Shown: positions 18,333 through 27,159 of the stretch, piece by piece
How the letters are laid out: each line of letters starts with the position of its first letter
How positions within the stretch are numbered: position 1 is the first letter of the stretch
Origin: Yersinia thracica
GTDB taxonomy: Bacteria; Pseudomonadota; Gammaproteobacteria; Enterobacterales; Enterobacteriaceae
Assembly (NCBI RefSeq): GCF_902170565.1
Contig: NZ_CABHXX010000065.1
Location: 1 to 44,179, forward strand
Length of the DNA: 44,179 nucleotides
Direction of reading: 5' to 3'
Notes under the pieces: model-generated
Database searches by the model: none
Told to the model about the DNA's origin: nothing
What the model saw: only the letters and a program-made list of their open reading frames with translations
Made by a program: the position numbers and the translations under genes

Positions 18333-18999
18333 TTATAAATCGTGAAAAAATCATGGGTAAATGGCTGGAAAGCCACTCACTACCCGCCACATCCTGTGAG
18401 TGCCAGGCTTCCAGTAGGATGGCTGGTGTCAGTAAATGCTGCGCCGCTGCCGCCAGAGGGTGGTAACTCAGGTGCCAAGGTTCTGCGGCAACACCGCCGG
18501 TATCTTTGCTAAAGGGCTGGTAAAAACCAAATTCAGCCATGTGCGCATCAAGCCATTGAGTTAGTGGATAAAAATACCCCCCCGCTTGATACTCCCACGG
18601 CTCCAGTTGCAGTTTTTCCCCCATGGGTAACAGTGATGGATCGTAAATATCTAAATCACTGCCCCAATGGTGGCGGCTGGCCCCCGGCAGGGCAGACCAG
18701 CGCAAGATAGCTTCGCAACGGGCGGCGGCATCAAGCTGAGAAATGTCTATCGGTTGGCTATCTTTATCTAATACTGGCCGCTCGCCGCGAAATTTACCAT
18801 TCCAGATAGCCAATTGGCGGTCAAAATCACGAAAAGTGCTGGCCGGCTGTAAATCAAAACCCGCCACTTTGGCCGCTTGTTGCATGGCCCGAAAGGCATC
18901 AACCGCCGCTGGCTGCATGCGGTGGTTGCCGGTTAACATCACTAAATGCTCCGTTGAGCGCCCGGTAAGCATCTGTGGTGTCAATGTATTGGCTGTCAT
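18298..18999 (-). CDS. M15 (LdcB/VanY-type) D,D- or L,D-carboxypeptidase-like protein
   Basis: The 233-residue protein carries the M15B zinc-site pattern: [13 protein letters not shown] (His and Asp ligands) and EPWHLSYHP (catalytic Glu and His). These enzymes trim the terminal D-amino acid from peptidoglycan stem peptides. There is no evident signal peptide, so it may act on recycled muropeptides in the cytoplasm; that is inference. Its ATG overlaps the dapE stop by 4 bp (ATGA), implying coupled translation. The gene is absent from this place in E. coli, and its C-terminus (about 10 residues) is coded by an ERIC fragment. Confidence 0.85.
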   Translation of the reverse strand: MTANTLTPQMLTGRSTEHLVMLTGNHRMQPAAVDAFRAMQQAAKVAGFDLQPASTFRDFDRQLAIWNGKFRGERPVLDKDSQPIDISQLDAAARCEAILRWSALPGASRHHWGSDLDIYDPSLLPMGEKLQLEPWEYQAGGYFYPLTQWLDAHMAEFGFYQPFSKDTGGVAAEPWHLSYHPLAAAAQHLLTPAILLEAWHSQDVAGSEWLSSHLPMIFSRFITIPNGFQDTTS

Positions 19000-20138
19000 G
19001 CGATGAGTTGCTCCATGATTCTCTGATACATCCGGCTGAGCAGTTGTAAATCAGCGGCGTGAACGCATTCATTCACTTTATGGATTGTGGCATTAACCGG
19101 CCCCAGCTCCACCACCTGCGCGCCCATTAAAGCAATAAAACGGCCATCGGAGGTGCCACCGGTGGTCAACAATTGTGGCGTAATTTCAGCATAATGTTCG
19201 ACGGCGTTGACCACGGCATCCACCAAAGCGCCACGGGCGGTCAGGAATGGCTGGCCGGATAATACCCATTCGAGGGTGTAATTGAGTTGATGGCGGTCTA
19301 GCAAAGCTTCAACCCGCTGCTTAATCATGCTGTCAGTCAGTTCAGTGCTGAAGCGGAAGTTAAACTGCACATAGAACTCACCGGGGATCACGTTATTGCT
19401 GCCCGTTCCGGCATGTAAATTGGCGATTTGCATGCTGGTGGCGGGGAAAAACTCATTGCCTTCATCCCATTGGGTGGCAACCAACTCATTCAGGGCGGGC
19501 ATCGCGCGGTGAACCGGGTTGTCAGCCAAATGAGGATAAGCCACGTGCCCTTGAACACCGTGGATATGCAAGTTGGCGGTGATTGAACCGCGGCGGCCAT
19601 TTTTCACCACATCACCGACGCGGTCGGTGCTGGATGGCTCACCCACCAGACAATAATCCAGCCGCTCATGGCGCGCCATCAGGGCATTAACCACTTTAAC
19701 TGTGCCATTAATGGCTTTGGCTTCTTCATCGGAGGTAATCATAAAAGCCAACCGGCTTTGATGATTCGGATGTGCGGCAACAAAGCGCTCAGCCGCAACC
19801 ACCATGGCTGCCAGCGAGCCTTTCATGTCGGCGGCACCCCGGCCATACAGCATGCCATCGCGAATGGTCGGTTCAAAGGGCGGGCTGCTCCAGTGGTTTT
19901 CATCACCGGTAGGAACCACATCGGTATGACCGGCAAACGCCAGTGTTTTACCTTCGCCACGCCATGCCCAGAAATTAAGGGTATCACCAAAATTCATTGG
20001 CTCGACAGTAAAGCCGATGGCCTCTAAGCGCTGAATCATGATCTCCTGGCAGCCCGCATCATTTGGGCTGAGCGACGGGCGTTTAATCAATTGTTGGGCC
20101 AGGTCGATTACCGGACAGATCATGTTATTGCACCTCAA
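18996..20138 (-). CDS. dapE: N-succinyl-L,L-diaminopimelate desuccinylase
   Basis: DapE hydrolyses N-succinyl-LL-DAP to LL-DAP in lysine and peptidoglycan precursor synthesis. The 380-residue M20 dinuclear zinc enzyme has [13 protein letters not shown] (zinc histidine), [10 protein letters not shown] (bridging Asp), [12 protein letters not shown] (catalytic and metal Glu), and VGEPSSTD. The start overlaps yffB by 14 bp. Together with the M15 enzyme downstream, the operon groups steps around DAP and peptidoglycan. Confidence 0.97.
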   Translation of the reverse strand: MRCNNMICPVIDLAQQLIKRPSLSPNDAGCQEIMIQRLEAIGFTVEPMNFGDTLNFWAWRGEGKTLAFAGHTDVVPTGDENHWSSPPFEPTIRDGMLYGRGAADMKGSLAAMVVAAERFVAAHPNHQSRLAFMITSDEEAKAINGTVKVVNALMARHERLDYCLVGEPSSTDRVGDVVKNGRRGSITANLHIHGVQGHVAYPHLADNPVHRAMPALNELVATQWDEGNEFFPATSMQIANLHAGTGSNNVIPGEFYVQFNFRFSTELTDSMIKQRVEALLDRHQLNYTLEWVLSGQPFLTARGALVDAVVNAVEHYAEITPQLLTTGGTSDGRFIALMGAQVVELGPVNATIHKVNECVHAADLQLLSRMYQRIMEQLIA

Positions 20139-20553
20139 TAGCGTTTTGGTTATGGGTCATATTTTGTTGCGCCAGATATTGCTGAATAAATAGTGGGTAA
20201 CTTTCTATTTTGAAGCCCAATAGCATCTCGCCATTGGCGGCTTCCAGCAGCGGGCGTTTGATGATAGCGGGCTGCTCCAGCATCAGTAATTTGGCTGATT
20301 GCGCATCAGTGATTGTATCGCGCTGGGTCTGCGGCAGTTTGCGCCAAGTGGTACCGCGGGTGTTCAGCAACGGCTCCCAACCCAGTTTATCGATAAAACC
20401 TTGCAACTGCCCGTCACTCAATCCATCCACGCGATAATCGTGAAACTGATAGGTAATACCTTGATCTTCCAGCCAGCGACGGGCCTTTTTTATGGTGTCA
20501 CAATTTTTAATGCCATAAAGGCGCAATAATGGAGCTGCTGGGTTCTCTGACAT
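20125..20553 (-). CDS. yffB: ArsC/Spx-family protein YffB
   Basis: The 142-residue protein has a thioredoxin fold with the single-cysteine motif [15 protein letters not shown] and the C-terminal [15 protein letters not shown] typical of YffB. E. coli YffB is about 118 residues; the extra length is mostly a C-terminal tail that overlaps the start of dapE. A glutathione-dependent thiol role has been proposed for the family, but the substrate is unknown. The gene starts next to a recombinase remnant, so its upstream region is not the ancestral one. Confidence 0.88.
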   Translation of the reverse strand: MSENPAAPLLRLYGIKNCDTIKKARRWLEDQGITYQFHDYRVDGLSDGQLQGFIDKLGWEPLLNTRGTTWRKLPQTQRDTITDAQSAKLLMLEQPAIIKRPLLEAANGEMLLGFKIESYPLFIQQYLAQQNMTHNQNAIEVQ

Positions 20554-20563
20554 GGGAAAATAA

Positions 20564-20719
20564 TACCTATATGTGCGTGTTAGTTCAAAACAACAACTCT
20601 CTGGCGCTGGTTTAGATCGCCACGAATCAATGTTGATTAGATACTTCGATGATAACGCAAGTTGCTACGACTTTGATCCCAATTATGAATTAATCGTGGA
20701 TCGCGGGGTAAGTGCTGAA
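20564..20719 (+). pseudogene. N-terminal remnant of a large serine recombinase
   Basis: The translation begins [19 protein letters not shown] and continues through DFDPNYELIVDRGVSA, which is the catalytic-domain start of serine recombinases (the nucleophile serine is in RVSS). Resemblance stops at about codon 48 of the frame from GTG 20573, and the rest of the frame to 20818 runs antisense into the TPR gene. The fragment lies 11 bp from the yffB start, at the edge of an insertion, so it looks like scar tissue of a lost mobile element. Confidence 0.7.
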
Positions 20720-20759
20720 AATTCAGATGGTTATGGGGATTTAAATGCAGCCGAGAGTT

Positions 20760-21263
20760 TTAGCCAATCTGGTCAAGGTCTGCGGCATATTGGCGAATGG
20801 CTTTTTGGTAGAGACTGATATCCTGATGATTTGAAGTTTCAGCCAGCAATATCAATAAGGCGGCGACCGCTTCTTTGGTTTCACCCAGATTGTACAGTGT
20901 CATCGTCCGGAGCAAGGTTATTTCTTTAGCCTGTGGGAAACTCACCAGCGCGCGATCAAAAGTATCCAATGATGCTTGATATAACCCCAAAGCCCGATAA
21001 GTGCTACCCAATCCCAGATAAGCTTCCTGCAACTCTTGACCCGCCAGATTATGCTCGATAGCAGCACGATAGAAGGGGATCGCTTGCAACTCTAACCCTT
21101 GCACATCATACAGCGAGGCAATTTTATACAGCAGACTGGCGTTATGGGGATCACTGCGCAGTAAATTTTGCGCCATTGTCACCGCATCATCATAACGGCC
21201 CAACTCTTTCAGCGAATCAATAGAATGCTTCATGGTTTTGCTCTGTGGTTGACCCATAAACAA
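20760..21263 (-). CDS. Tetratricopeptide-repeat protein
   Basis: The 167-residue soluble protein is almost entirely TPR helices: GRYDDAVTMAQNLLRSDP, ASLYDVQGLELQAIPFYRAA, AYLGLGSTYRALGLYQASLD and TMTLYNLGETKEAVAALL. It has no signal peptide or catalytic domain, so a scaffolding role is all that can be said. The start is uncertain: ATGs at 21263 and 21233 both lack a strong ribosome site. It lies upstream of yffB on the same strand and is divergent from the ABC importer. Confidence 0.8.
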   Translation of the reverse strand: MFMGQPQSKTMKHSIDSLKELGRYDDAVTMAQNLLRSDPHNASLLYKIASLYDVQGLELQAIPFYRAAIEHNLAGQELQEAYLGLGSTYRALGLYQASLDTFDRALVSFPQAKEITLLRTMTLYNLGETKEAVAALLILLAETSNHQDISLYQKAIRQYAADLDQIG

Positions 21264-21377
21264 AGTATATCAATGAGCACGCTACTCCGGAATCACCTAA
21301 CAGGCAAGCAAAGTGGCGGTTTACTCACTAATCGGCCCATTTTGTATTCCACTTTGAATCTTTGTAGATAATTTTAT

Positions 21378-21396
21378 TGAGTGATAATCACACTCA
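21378..21396 (+). promoter_or_regulatory. Palindrome upstream of the ABC importer, possible Fur-type operator
   Basis: TGAGTGATAATCACACTCA contains a perfect 11-bp palindrome (GTGATAATCAC) inside broken outer arms. The GATAATCA core recalls a Fur box, but the match to the 19-bp consensus is partial. It lies 125 bp before the binding-protein gene. Confidence 0.4.
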
Positions 21397-21520
21397 GTCA
21401 AGGTTAAAAAATGAGCACTATCACAAAATAGGAAGACAAAGAATTAACTTCATTGCTAATTAATGGATATTGAATATATGTTCGTGATTGGTTTCATAAA
21501 TGTAAATTGGAGTTAATTCT

Positions 21521-22621
21521 ATGTTATGGAAGATTAAGGTGTTTATGATCAAAGCAGTGGCACTGACAGCTTTCTCTGTGTCCGCTCAATCCGCAGCGCA
21601 ACCCCCAGTTTATTACCCCGCTGATTATCAAAAAATTGTAGAAGGCGCCCGAAAGGAGGGCAAGGTGGTGGTGTATGCCTCCACGGATATCAAAGCTGCC
21701 GCCCCGCTGATTAAGGGGTTTGAAGCCACCTATCCGGGGATTAAAGTTGAATATAACGACATGAATAGCACCGAGTTATACAACCGTTATATCAGTGAAC
21801 AAGCATCGGGCAGTGGCAGTGGTGACGTGGTGTGGAGTTCCTCTATGGATACCGCCCTGAAATTGGCGATTGATTATGCGCAGGAATATCTCTCACCAGA
21901 ACAGAAAGAATTACCCGCATGGGCGGTATGGAAAAATAGAGCCTATGGCACCACTTACGAACCGGTGGTGTTTATTTATAACAAACGGCTGATACCGCCA
22001 GCCGATTTCCCAACCACCCACGCCGCCCTGGCAAAATTCATCGCCAGCCAGCCGGATAAATTCAAAAAGAAAGTTACCACCTATGATATTGAAAAATCAG
22101 GTTTAGGATTCATGCTATCAGTACAAGATTTCAAAGCTGATCCTAACTATTTCGCGACCTTGGCGGAGATGGCCAAAGGGGGGCTGACGGTGCAGTCTTC
22201 CACCGGCACGATGATGGAAAGAGTGTCATCCGGCGAAAATCTGATTGGTTTCAATCTCCTCGGCTCTTACGCGGAAGCTCGAGCCAAAACGGATCCTTCT
22301 CTTGGGATTGCCTACCCGCAGGACTACACCTTGGTGCTGTCGCGCGTCATTTTCATCAGTAAAAATGCAGCCAATAATAATGCGGCCAAACTGTGGCTTA
22401 ACTATGTGCTATCGGAAAAAGGCCAAAATATTTTGGCTAATCAATCGGATATTCCTTCCATCCGCAATGATATCGAGGGTAGCAATGATATCGACGGCAT
22501 GACCAAAAAACTGGGGGCGGCACTCAAGCCTATCCCGGTTGATGAAAGTCTCTTGGAATATATGGAGCAGGCTAAGCGTCTGGATTATATCAAGCAATGG
22601 CGTCTTGCTGCGGCGAAATAA
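21521..22621 (+). CDS. ABC importer periplasmic binding protein (ferric-iron/hexose-phosphate class)
   Basis: The 366-residue protein has a signal peptide (cleavage near SAQSAAQ) and then the class-II binding fold: GKVVVYASTDIKAAAPLIKG, GIKVEYNDMNSTELYNRYI, GDVVWSSSMDTALK. GGAG lies 8 nt before the ATG. This group includes FbpA/AfuA/YfuA proteins; some 'ferric' members turned out to bind sugar phosphates. The YY ferric ligand pair of FbpA is not evident, so a phosphorylated sugar or other anion is at least as likely as iron. It is the first gene of a three-gene importer. Confidence 0.85.
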   Translation: MLWKIKVFMIKAVALTAFSVSAQSAAQPPVYYPADYQKIVEGARKEGKVVVYASTDIKAAAPLIKGFEATYPGIKVEYNDMNSTELYNRYISEQASGSGSGDVVWSSSMDTALKLAIDYAQEYLSPEQKELPAWAVWKNRAYGTTYEPVVFIYNKRLIPPADFPTTHAALAKFIASQPDKFKKKVTTYDIEKSGLGFMLSVQDFKADPNYFATLAEMAKGGLTVQSSTGTMMERVSSGENLIGFNLLGSYAEARAKTDPSLGIAYPQDYTLVLSRVIFISKNAANNNAAKLWLNYVLSEKGQNILANQSDIPSIRNDIEGSNDIDGMTKKLGAALKPIPVDESLLEYMEQAKRLDYIKQWRLAAAK

Positions 22622-22710
22622 AGGCATCCTCTGGTGTGTATTGCCGATGGCGGTGCGCACCCCTGACTTACCCTTTGTTATTCATGGATATCTAACCCAC
22701 AGGACTCATT

Positions 22711-24480
22711 ATGAAAGCATTGCGCAGAAAGTGGCAGGGCTTGCCGCGCGGCTTGGTCGTGTTGATAACAACATTGGTTATTTACATACCGCTGTCATTT
22801 ATTGTTATTCAAAGTTTCCTTTCAGCGCCTTTCTTCTCACCCGCCAAAGTGCTCAGCTTCGAAGCATTCCGCTTTATTTTTGCTGATCCTGATTTTTATA
22901 AGGCGCTGAAAAGCGGATTTATTCTGGCTTTCGGGCTGGTGGTTATTGCTATTCCGCTCGGGGGAATTCTGGCCTTTCTGATGGTCAGGACGGATTTACC
23001 GGGGCGGCGGATCATAGAACCCTTAATTCTGGTGCCTATTTTTGTTTCCCCGATGGTGCTGGCGTTTGGTTATGTGGTGGCGGTCGGGCCGGTGGGCTTT
23101 ATGTCCCTGTGGGCCGAAGCTCTGCTGGGCGTGGTGCCGTGGAATATTTATGCCATGTCCAGCATTGTGGTGATTGCTGGCTTAACGCATGTTCCCCATG
23201 CTTATTTGTATATCTCATCGGCATTACGCAGTGTGGGTTCTGATGTTGAAGAAGCCGCGCGCACGGCGGGGGCTTCCCCTCTACAGGTTATGAGTTCAGT
23301 GAGTTTGCCGATGGTGCGCCCGTCAATCCTCTATGCCACGGTATTGCTGTTCTTCCTCGGGCTGGAAGTGTTTGGGCTGATGTTGGTATTGGGTGATCCT
23401 GAGGGCAACCTGGTATTGGCAACTTATCTCTATCAGTTGACCAATAAACTGGGTACCCCGTCCTACCATCTGATGGCCGCGGTTGCTGTGGTGCTTATTT
23501 GCATCACTATCCCGTTAGTGATGTTACAGCGCGTATTGATGCGCACAGCTAATCGTTTCGTGACAGTCAAAGGCAAAGCTTCTCAGGCGCGGCTGTTGCC
23601 ATTGGGTAAATGGCGTTGGGTGGCGGGGGGCGTGGTGGCCTTTTGGCTAACCGTCACTATTGGCGTCCCGCTGCTGGGAGTGGTGCTGCGCGCTTTTGTG
23701 TCCAACTGGGGGGTGGGGATATCCCTCTGGGATGAGTTATCCCTCGAGACTTTCCGCACTATTTGGCAGCAACCTAATCTGTTGCGCGCTATCGTCAACT
23801 CAATGGCCATCGGGGTGTTCGGCGGTGCGCTGGCGGTTATCTGTTATCTGTTTATCGGCATTGCCATGCACCGCAAACCGGATGGCGTCACGCGCTTTCT
23901 CGACTACAGCGTGCTGGTGCCGCGTGCGGTTCCGGGCTTGCTGGCGGGGCTGGCATTTCTCTGGGTGTTCCTGTTTTTGCCAATGTGGCTGGATAATTCA
24001 TTGAAAGAGGGCTGGTTATCCGTCTTGCCGATAGCTGAATGGTTGCGGGAACATCTGGTGGTGTGGCTCCGTTCTTTGCGCAGCACCATCTTCAGTGTTT
24101 GGTTGGCCTACACCGTGGTGTGGATGGCCTATGGCCTGCGGCTGATTTCCTCGACATTGCTACAAGTGGGGCCAGAGCTGGAAGAAGCGGCGCGCAGCAA
24201 TGGTGCCAGCCGGGGCCAGGTCACTCGCCATGTCACCATTCCGTTAGCCCGCTATGGTCTGATTGGCTCGTGGTTGCTGATGTTCCTGATTTTTGAGCGC
24301 GAATATTCCACTGGGGTTTATCTACTTTCTCCGGGGACGGAAACTATCGGCTCGATGTTGGTCTCGCTGTGGGCGGCGGGTGCGATTGATATCGTCGCCG
24401 CACTCTCTTTTATTAATATCCTGCTGGTGGTGTTGGGGCTGGGTGTTGCGCTGCGCTTTGGAGTTAAATTAAATGATTGA
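22711..24480 (+). CDS. ABC importer permease, fused two-domain (FbpB/AfuB type)
   Basis: The 589-residue protein has about 12 membrane segments in two homologous halves. Each half carries an EAA loop that contacts the ATPase: EEAARTAGASPLQVMSSVSL and EEAARSNGASRGQVTRHVTI. A fused permease is typical of ferric-iron and related importers. It follows the binding protein by 89 bp and overlaps the ATPase start by 8 bp, consistent with one operon. Confidence 0.92.
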   Translation: MKALRRKWQGLPRGLVVLITTLVIYIPLSFIVIQSFLSAPFFSPAKVLSFEAFRFIFADPDFYKALKSGFILAFGLVVIAIPLGGILAFLMVRTDLPGRRIIEPLILVPIFVSPMVLAFGYVVAVGPVGFMSLWAEALLGVVPWNIYAMSSIVVIAGLTHVPHAYLYISSALRSVGSDVEEAARTAGASPLQVMSSVSLPMVRPSILYATVLLFFLGLEVFGLMLVLGDPEGNLVLATYLYQLTNKLGTPSYHLMAAVAVVLICITIPLVMLQRVLMRTANRFVTVKGKASQARLLPLGKWRWVAGGVVAFWLTVTIGVPLLGVVLRAFVSNWGVGISLWDELSLETFRTIWQQPNLLRAIVNSMAIGVFGGALAVICYLFIGIAMHRKPDGVTRFLDYSVLVPRAVPGLLAGLAFLWVFLFLPMWLDNSLKEGWLSVLPIAEWLREHLVVWLRSLRSTIFSVWLAYTVVWMAYGLRLISSTLLQVGPELEEAARSNGASRGQVTRHVTIPLARYGLIGSWLLMFLIFEREYSTGVYLLSPGTETIGSMLVSLWAAGAIDIVAALSFINILLVVLGLGVALRFGVKLND

Positions 24481-25543
24481 ACTTTCAGTAGATAACTTGC
24501 ATTTAACTTATGGCGATAATCCCGTATTGAAAGGGGTTTCGATGCAATTAAAACGCGGTGAGGTCGTCTCATTGCTGGGGCCATCGGGGAGTGGCAAAAC
24601 CACGTTATTGCGGGCAGTTGCCGGGCTGGAGAAGCCGGTGCAAGGGCGCATTATCATTGGCGAAAATACGGTTTATGACGGTATGTCGCGCCATGAAATC
24701 CCAGCCGAACAACGCAATCTGGGCTTGGTGTTCCAGTCTTATGCTTTGTGGCCACATAAAACGGTGTTTGAGAATATTGCTTACCCGTTGAAATTACGCA
24801 AAATCTCGGCGGTGGAAATCACCCGGCGGGTACAAAATGTACTGGATCAACTGGGGCTGGGGGAATTGGGCCATCGTCATCCTCACCAACTTTCCGGTGG
24901 TCAGCAGCAACGTGTGGCTATTGGTCGAGCACTGATTTACAACCCGCCGGTGATTTTGCTGGATGAGCCGCTGTCGAATCTGGACGCCAAACTGCGCGAA
25001 GAAGCGCGGGTATTCTTGCGCGAATTGATCATTAAACTCGGCTTGTCCGCACTCATGGTCACCCACGACCAAAACGAGGCTATGGCAATATCGGATCGTA
25101 TCTTATTGCTTAATAATGGGCAAATTGAGCAGCAAGGCACGCCACAGGAAATGTACGGCTCGCCATCGACGTTATTCACGGCTGAGTTTATGGGCAGCAA
25201 TAACCGCTTACACGGTAAGGTTACGCAGGTGCACGAGGGTAAGGCGCGAATCGAGGGTAAAGATTGGGCCTTGTGGGGATGGGCTGGTGAGGGGGTGATT
25301 GCCGGTCAGGAGGGGACGGCGGTGATCCGCGTGGAGCGCGTCTGTCTGGGGGATGACCCGAATGGCAACCAACTGACTTTACCTCTGCTAACCAGCATGT
25401 ATCTGGGAGACCGCTGGGAATACCTGTTCCGCACGGCGGCTGAGGATTTTGTCATCCGTGCTTATGGCGCGAAAGTGGGGCAGGAGGAACTCTGCCAGCT
25501 CTCTTTGCCGGTTGAGCATTTATGGGTCTTCCCTAAAGTATAA
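24473..25543 (+). CDS. ABC importer ATPase with C-terminal TOBE domain (FbpC/AfuC/PotA type)
   Basis: The 356-residue ATPase has Walker A GPSGSGKTT, Q-loop VFQSYALWPH, signature LSGGQQQR, Walker B VILLDEPLSNLD and switch histidine MVTHDQNEA. Residues after about 240 form the regulatory TOBE domain. It powers the permease coded just upstream. With the other two genes it forms an importer absent from this location in E. coli. Confidence 0.94.
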   Translation: MIELSVDNLHLTYGDNPVLKGVSMQLKRGEVVSLLGPSGSGKTTLLRAVAGLEKPVQGRIIIGENTVYDGMSRHEIPAEQRNLGLVFQSYALWPHKTVFENIAYPLKLRKISAVEITRRVQNVLDQLGLGELGHRHPHQLSGGQQQRVAIGRALIYNPPVILLDEPLSNLDAKLREEARVFLRELIIKLGLSALMVTHDQNEAMAISDRILLLNNGQIEQQGTPQEMYGSPSTLFTAEFMGSNNRLHGKVTQVHEGKARIEGKDWALWGWAGEGVIAGQEGTAVIRVERVCLGDDPNGNQLTLPLLTSMYLGDRWEYLFRTAAEDFVIRAYGAKVGQEELCQLSLPVEHLWVFPKV

Positions 25544-25563
25544 ATCTGCCTTACAACCATATT

Positions 25564-25588
25564 AAGCTGGATGACCCCCGGCCAGCTT
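25564..25588 (+). terminator. Hairpin after the ABC operon
   Basis: AAGCTGG and CCAGCTT pair around an 11-nt loop, 20 bp after the ATPase stop. The T tract is short, so termination is tentative. Confidence 0.45.
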
Positions 25589-25650
25589 CCCCCAAAGCAG
25601 GCCGGGTTTGCCGCCCCTTTGCGGGTCTTCTCATTCGCCGGCTTTCAATT

Positions 25651-25678
25651 TTGACTGTTCAAAAAATAGGCGTATAAT
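25651..25678 (+). promoter_or_regulatory. Sigma-70 promoter of ypfM
   Basis: TTGACT and a perfect TATAAT are spaced 16 bp. The expected start site is near 25685, about 20 nt before the ypfM ATG. Confidence 0.8.
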
Positions 25679-25704
25679 CAGCCGCGATAATTAGAGAGGA
25701 AGTT

Positions 25705-25767
25705 ATGGTCGATTTTGAGTTAAGTACGTGGAAAGAGTTTATCGAGGCTATGCTGCACAAAGCCTAG
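25705..25767 (+). CDS. ypfM: Tiny protein YpfM (20 residues)
   Basis: The coding sequence MVDFELSTWKEFIEAMLHKA follows a good ribosome site (GAGAGGAAG). It keeps the pattern ELxxWKxFIExMLxK of E. coli YpfM, a 19-residue protein coded at the same place (between yffB and acrD), as I recall it. It would form one amphipathic helix. Function is unknown. A strong promoter and terminator enclose it in a transcript of about 190 nt, most of it 3' UTR. Confidence 0.85.
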   Translation: MVDFELSTWKEFIEAMLHKA

Positions 25768-25848
25768 GCGAATAAACCGGCAGTAAGAATTGATATCTTT
25801 TGTTGTTTTATCGATACACACCAAGGGGCGAGGATTCGCTCGCAGGAA

Positions 25849-25878
25849 GGCAGAAACGCTATAGTTTCTGCCTTTTTT
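25849..25878 (+). terminator. Rho-independent terminator of the ypfM transcript
   Basis: GGCAGAAAC-gctata-GTTTCTGCC is a 9-bp perfect stem followed by six T residues. Confidence 0.9.
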
Positions 25879-25923
25879 ATTGGCCATTTATCACTCTTAT
25901 TTATCACTCTCAGTCGATTGTCA

Positions 25924-27138
25924 CTAACGGTTTTGATATTGATAGCCCATCCAGGGAACAACGATGTTGCCACTGTTAATAAGAAAGAAACGCTCAAAGC
26001 CGGGGATCAACACATTGACGACAGTACAACCGGAAGCGCTTTGATAGAGAATATTAACCAGCAGTTGATATCCGCGCTTATTTAACTCCCGCTCCACCCG
26101 CAATAATTGCTCAATCACTGGTTTGATGGGGGCGTCTTCTGGAATATCGATACTATGCAAGGTTCTATCCGTTAATAATCCGGGCAAATAGGCTTCACAA
26201 CTGCGGCGCAGTTTTGGCCAGCGTGATAAACGACGTAAAGAATGATGCTGCGTATTAACAAGATAAGGATAGCGATTTACGATGGAATGAAACTGAATGA
26301 GTTCTGTTATCGCTCTGGATATGGCGTAATAAGGCGAGAGGGAGGTTCCTGCACCAAATAAATGTACCGCCTGACAGGGTTTATGGCCGAAAGCGATAAA
26401 AGTTCGACAGATGGAAGATTGGCTGATTTCGAGAACTGTAATGTTATCTGCTATTTCCGCCTCAGCATTTCGCCATAAGGTGTGAAGTTGTTCTTGTATC
26501 GAATCAGGGTTAACCAGCCGTAACGCTTTGTTGCTATCTTGATAAAAATAATTAATCAAAAACTGTGATAAATCTTCGCGCTCAATGCTTTCGTTCGCGG
26601 CATGCAGCGTGGCTTCCTGAAAAGAGGAGCCAATGGCTGTGCCACTGTTACTGGAATAACGGCGTAATACCTGATAATCGAAGTTGTCTCCTTCGAGGGG
26701 CGAATCTGCGTAATCTGGGGTTGAAAAAACGACGGGGTAAAAAATCGAAATATCTCCGGAGATATTACTGTAATGGCGACAAGCAATTCTTGTATTGGGT
26801 TGAGTTTGTAGCTGATCTCTGACGAAATCAGTACAACCCAATGTATGTTGTAGTGTATTGGTTTTACATAATGTCATTTCGCCGAATTTTTGGTGATTGG
26901 TTGAAACATAATGTTCAAATGCTTCATAAAAAGCACCGGTTAGAGCCGCACCATCAATACCTTTACCTACACCTTTACTGAGTAAATTATTATTATGATC
27001 ATAAATATCACATGTGGTTGTAATGATATTTTGACCCAAATTTTCTATATGGGGAGTGATGGCATCATCTTGAAATTCAGCCAGAATTCGTTTTTTTGCT
27101 TCGGCTAATGTGATTTCACGCTCATAAGGTAATTCCAT
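25924..27138 (-). CDS. Stand-alone YcaO-domain enzyme, probable RiPP cyclodehydratase/amidine synthase
   Basis: The 404-residue protein has the full YcaO ATP-binding pattern. GKGIDGAALTGAFYEAFEHY (58-77) supplies Glu72 and Glu75; GTAIGSSFQEATLHAANESI (166-185) plus ERED supplies Glu175, Glu183 and Glu186; GAGTS...ELIQ (262-282) supplies Gln282. The C-terminal part has the usual VVNVLIPGFERF strand. YcaO enzymes use ATP to activate peptide amide bonds, giving azolines, thioamides or macroamidines. No E1-like, TfuA or dehydrogenase partner is nearby. ATG 27138 has AGGAGA 7 nt upstream. It is read after the 37-codon peptide gene, across a hairpin. It is the only such gene at this otherwise conserved ypfM-acrD site and looks acquired; it is A+T-richer than its neighbours. 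Confidence 0.88.
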   Translation of the reverse strand: MELPYEREITLAEAKKRILAEFQDDAITPHIENLGQNIITTTCDIYDHNNNLLSKGVGKGIDGAALTGAFYEAFEHYVSTNHQKFGEMTLCKTNTLQHTLGCTDFVRDQLQTQPNTRIACRHYSNISGDISIFYPVVFSTPDYADSPLEGDNFDYQVLRRYSSNSGTAIGSSFQEATLHAANESIEREDLSQFLINYFYQDSNKALRLVNPDSIQEQLHTLWRNAEAEIADNITVLEISQSSICRTFIAFGHKPCQAVHLFGAGTSLSPYYAISRAITELIQFHSIVNRYPYLVNTQHHSLRRLSRWPKLRRSCEAYLPGLLTDRTLHSIDIPEDAPIKPVIEQLLRVERELNKRGYQLLVNILYQSASGCTVVNVLIPGFERFFLINSGNIVVPWMGYQYQNR

Positions 27139-27159
27139 TCATTTATCTCCTGTTAACAA

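Noticed and set aside
20573-20818. 81-codon plus-strand frame as a functional gene
   Set aside because: Only the first 48 codons resemble a protein family (serine recombinase); the rest is antisense to the TPR gene, so it is treated as a pseudogene fragment.
25764-25997. 77-codon minus-strand frame after ycaO
   Set aside because: It overlaps the ycaO 3' end, the ypfM terminator and ypfM itself, without a ribosome site or domain.
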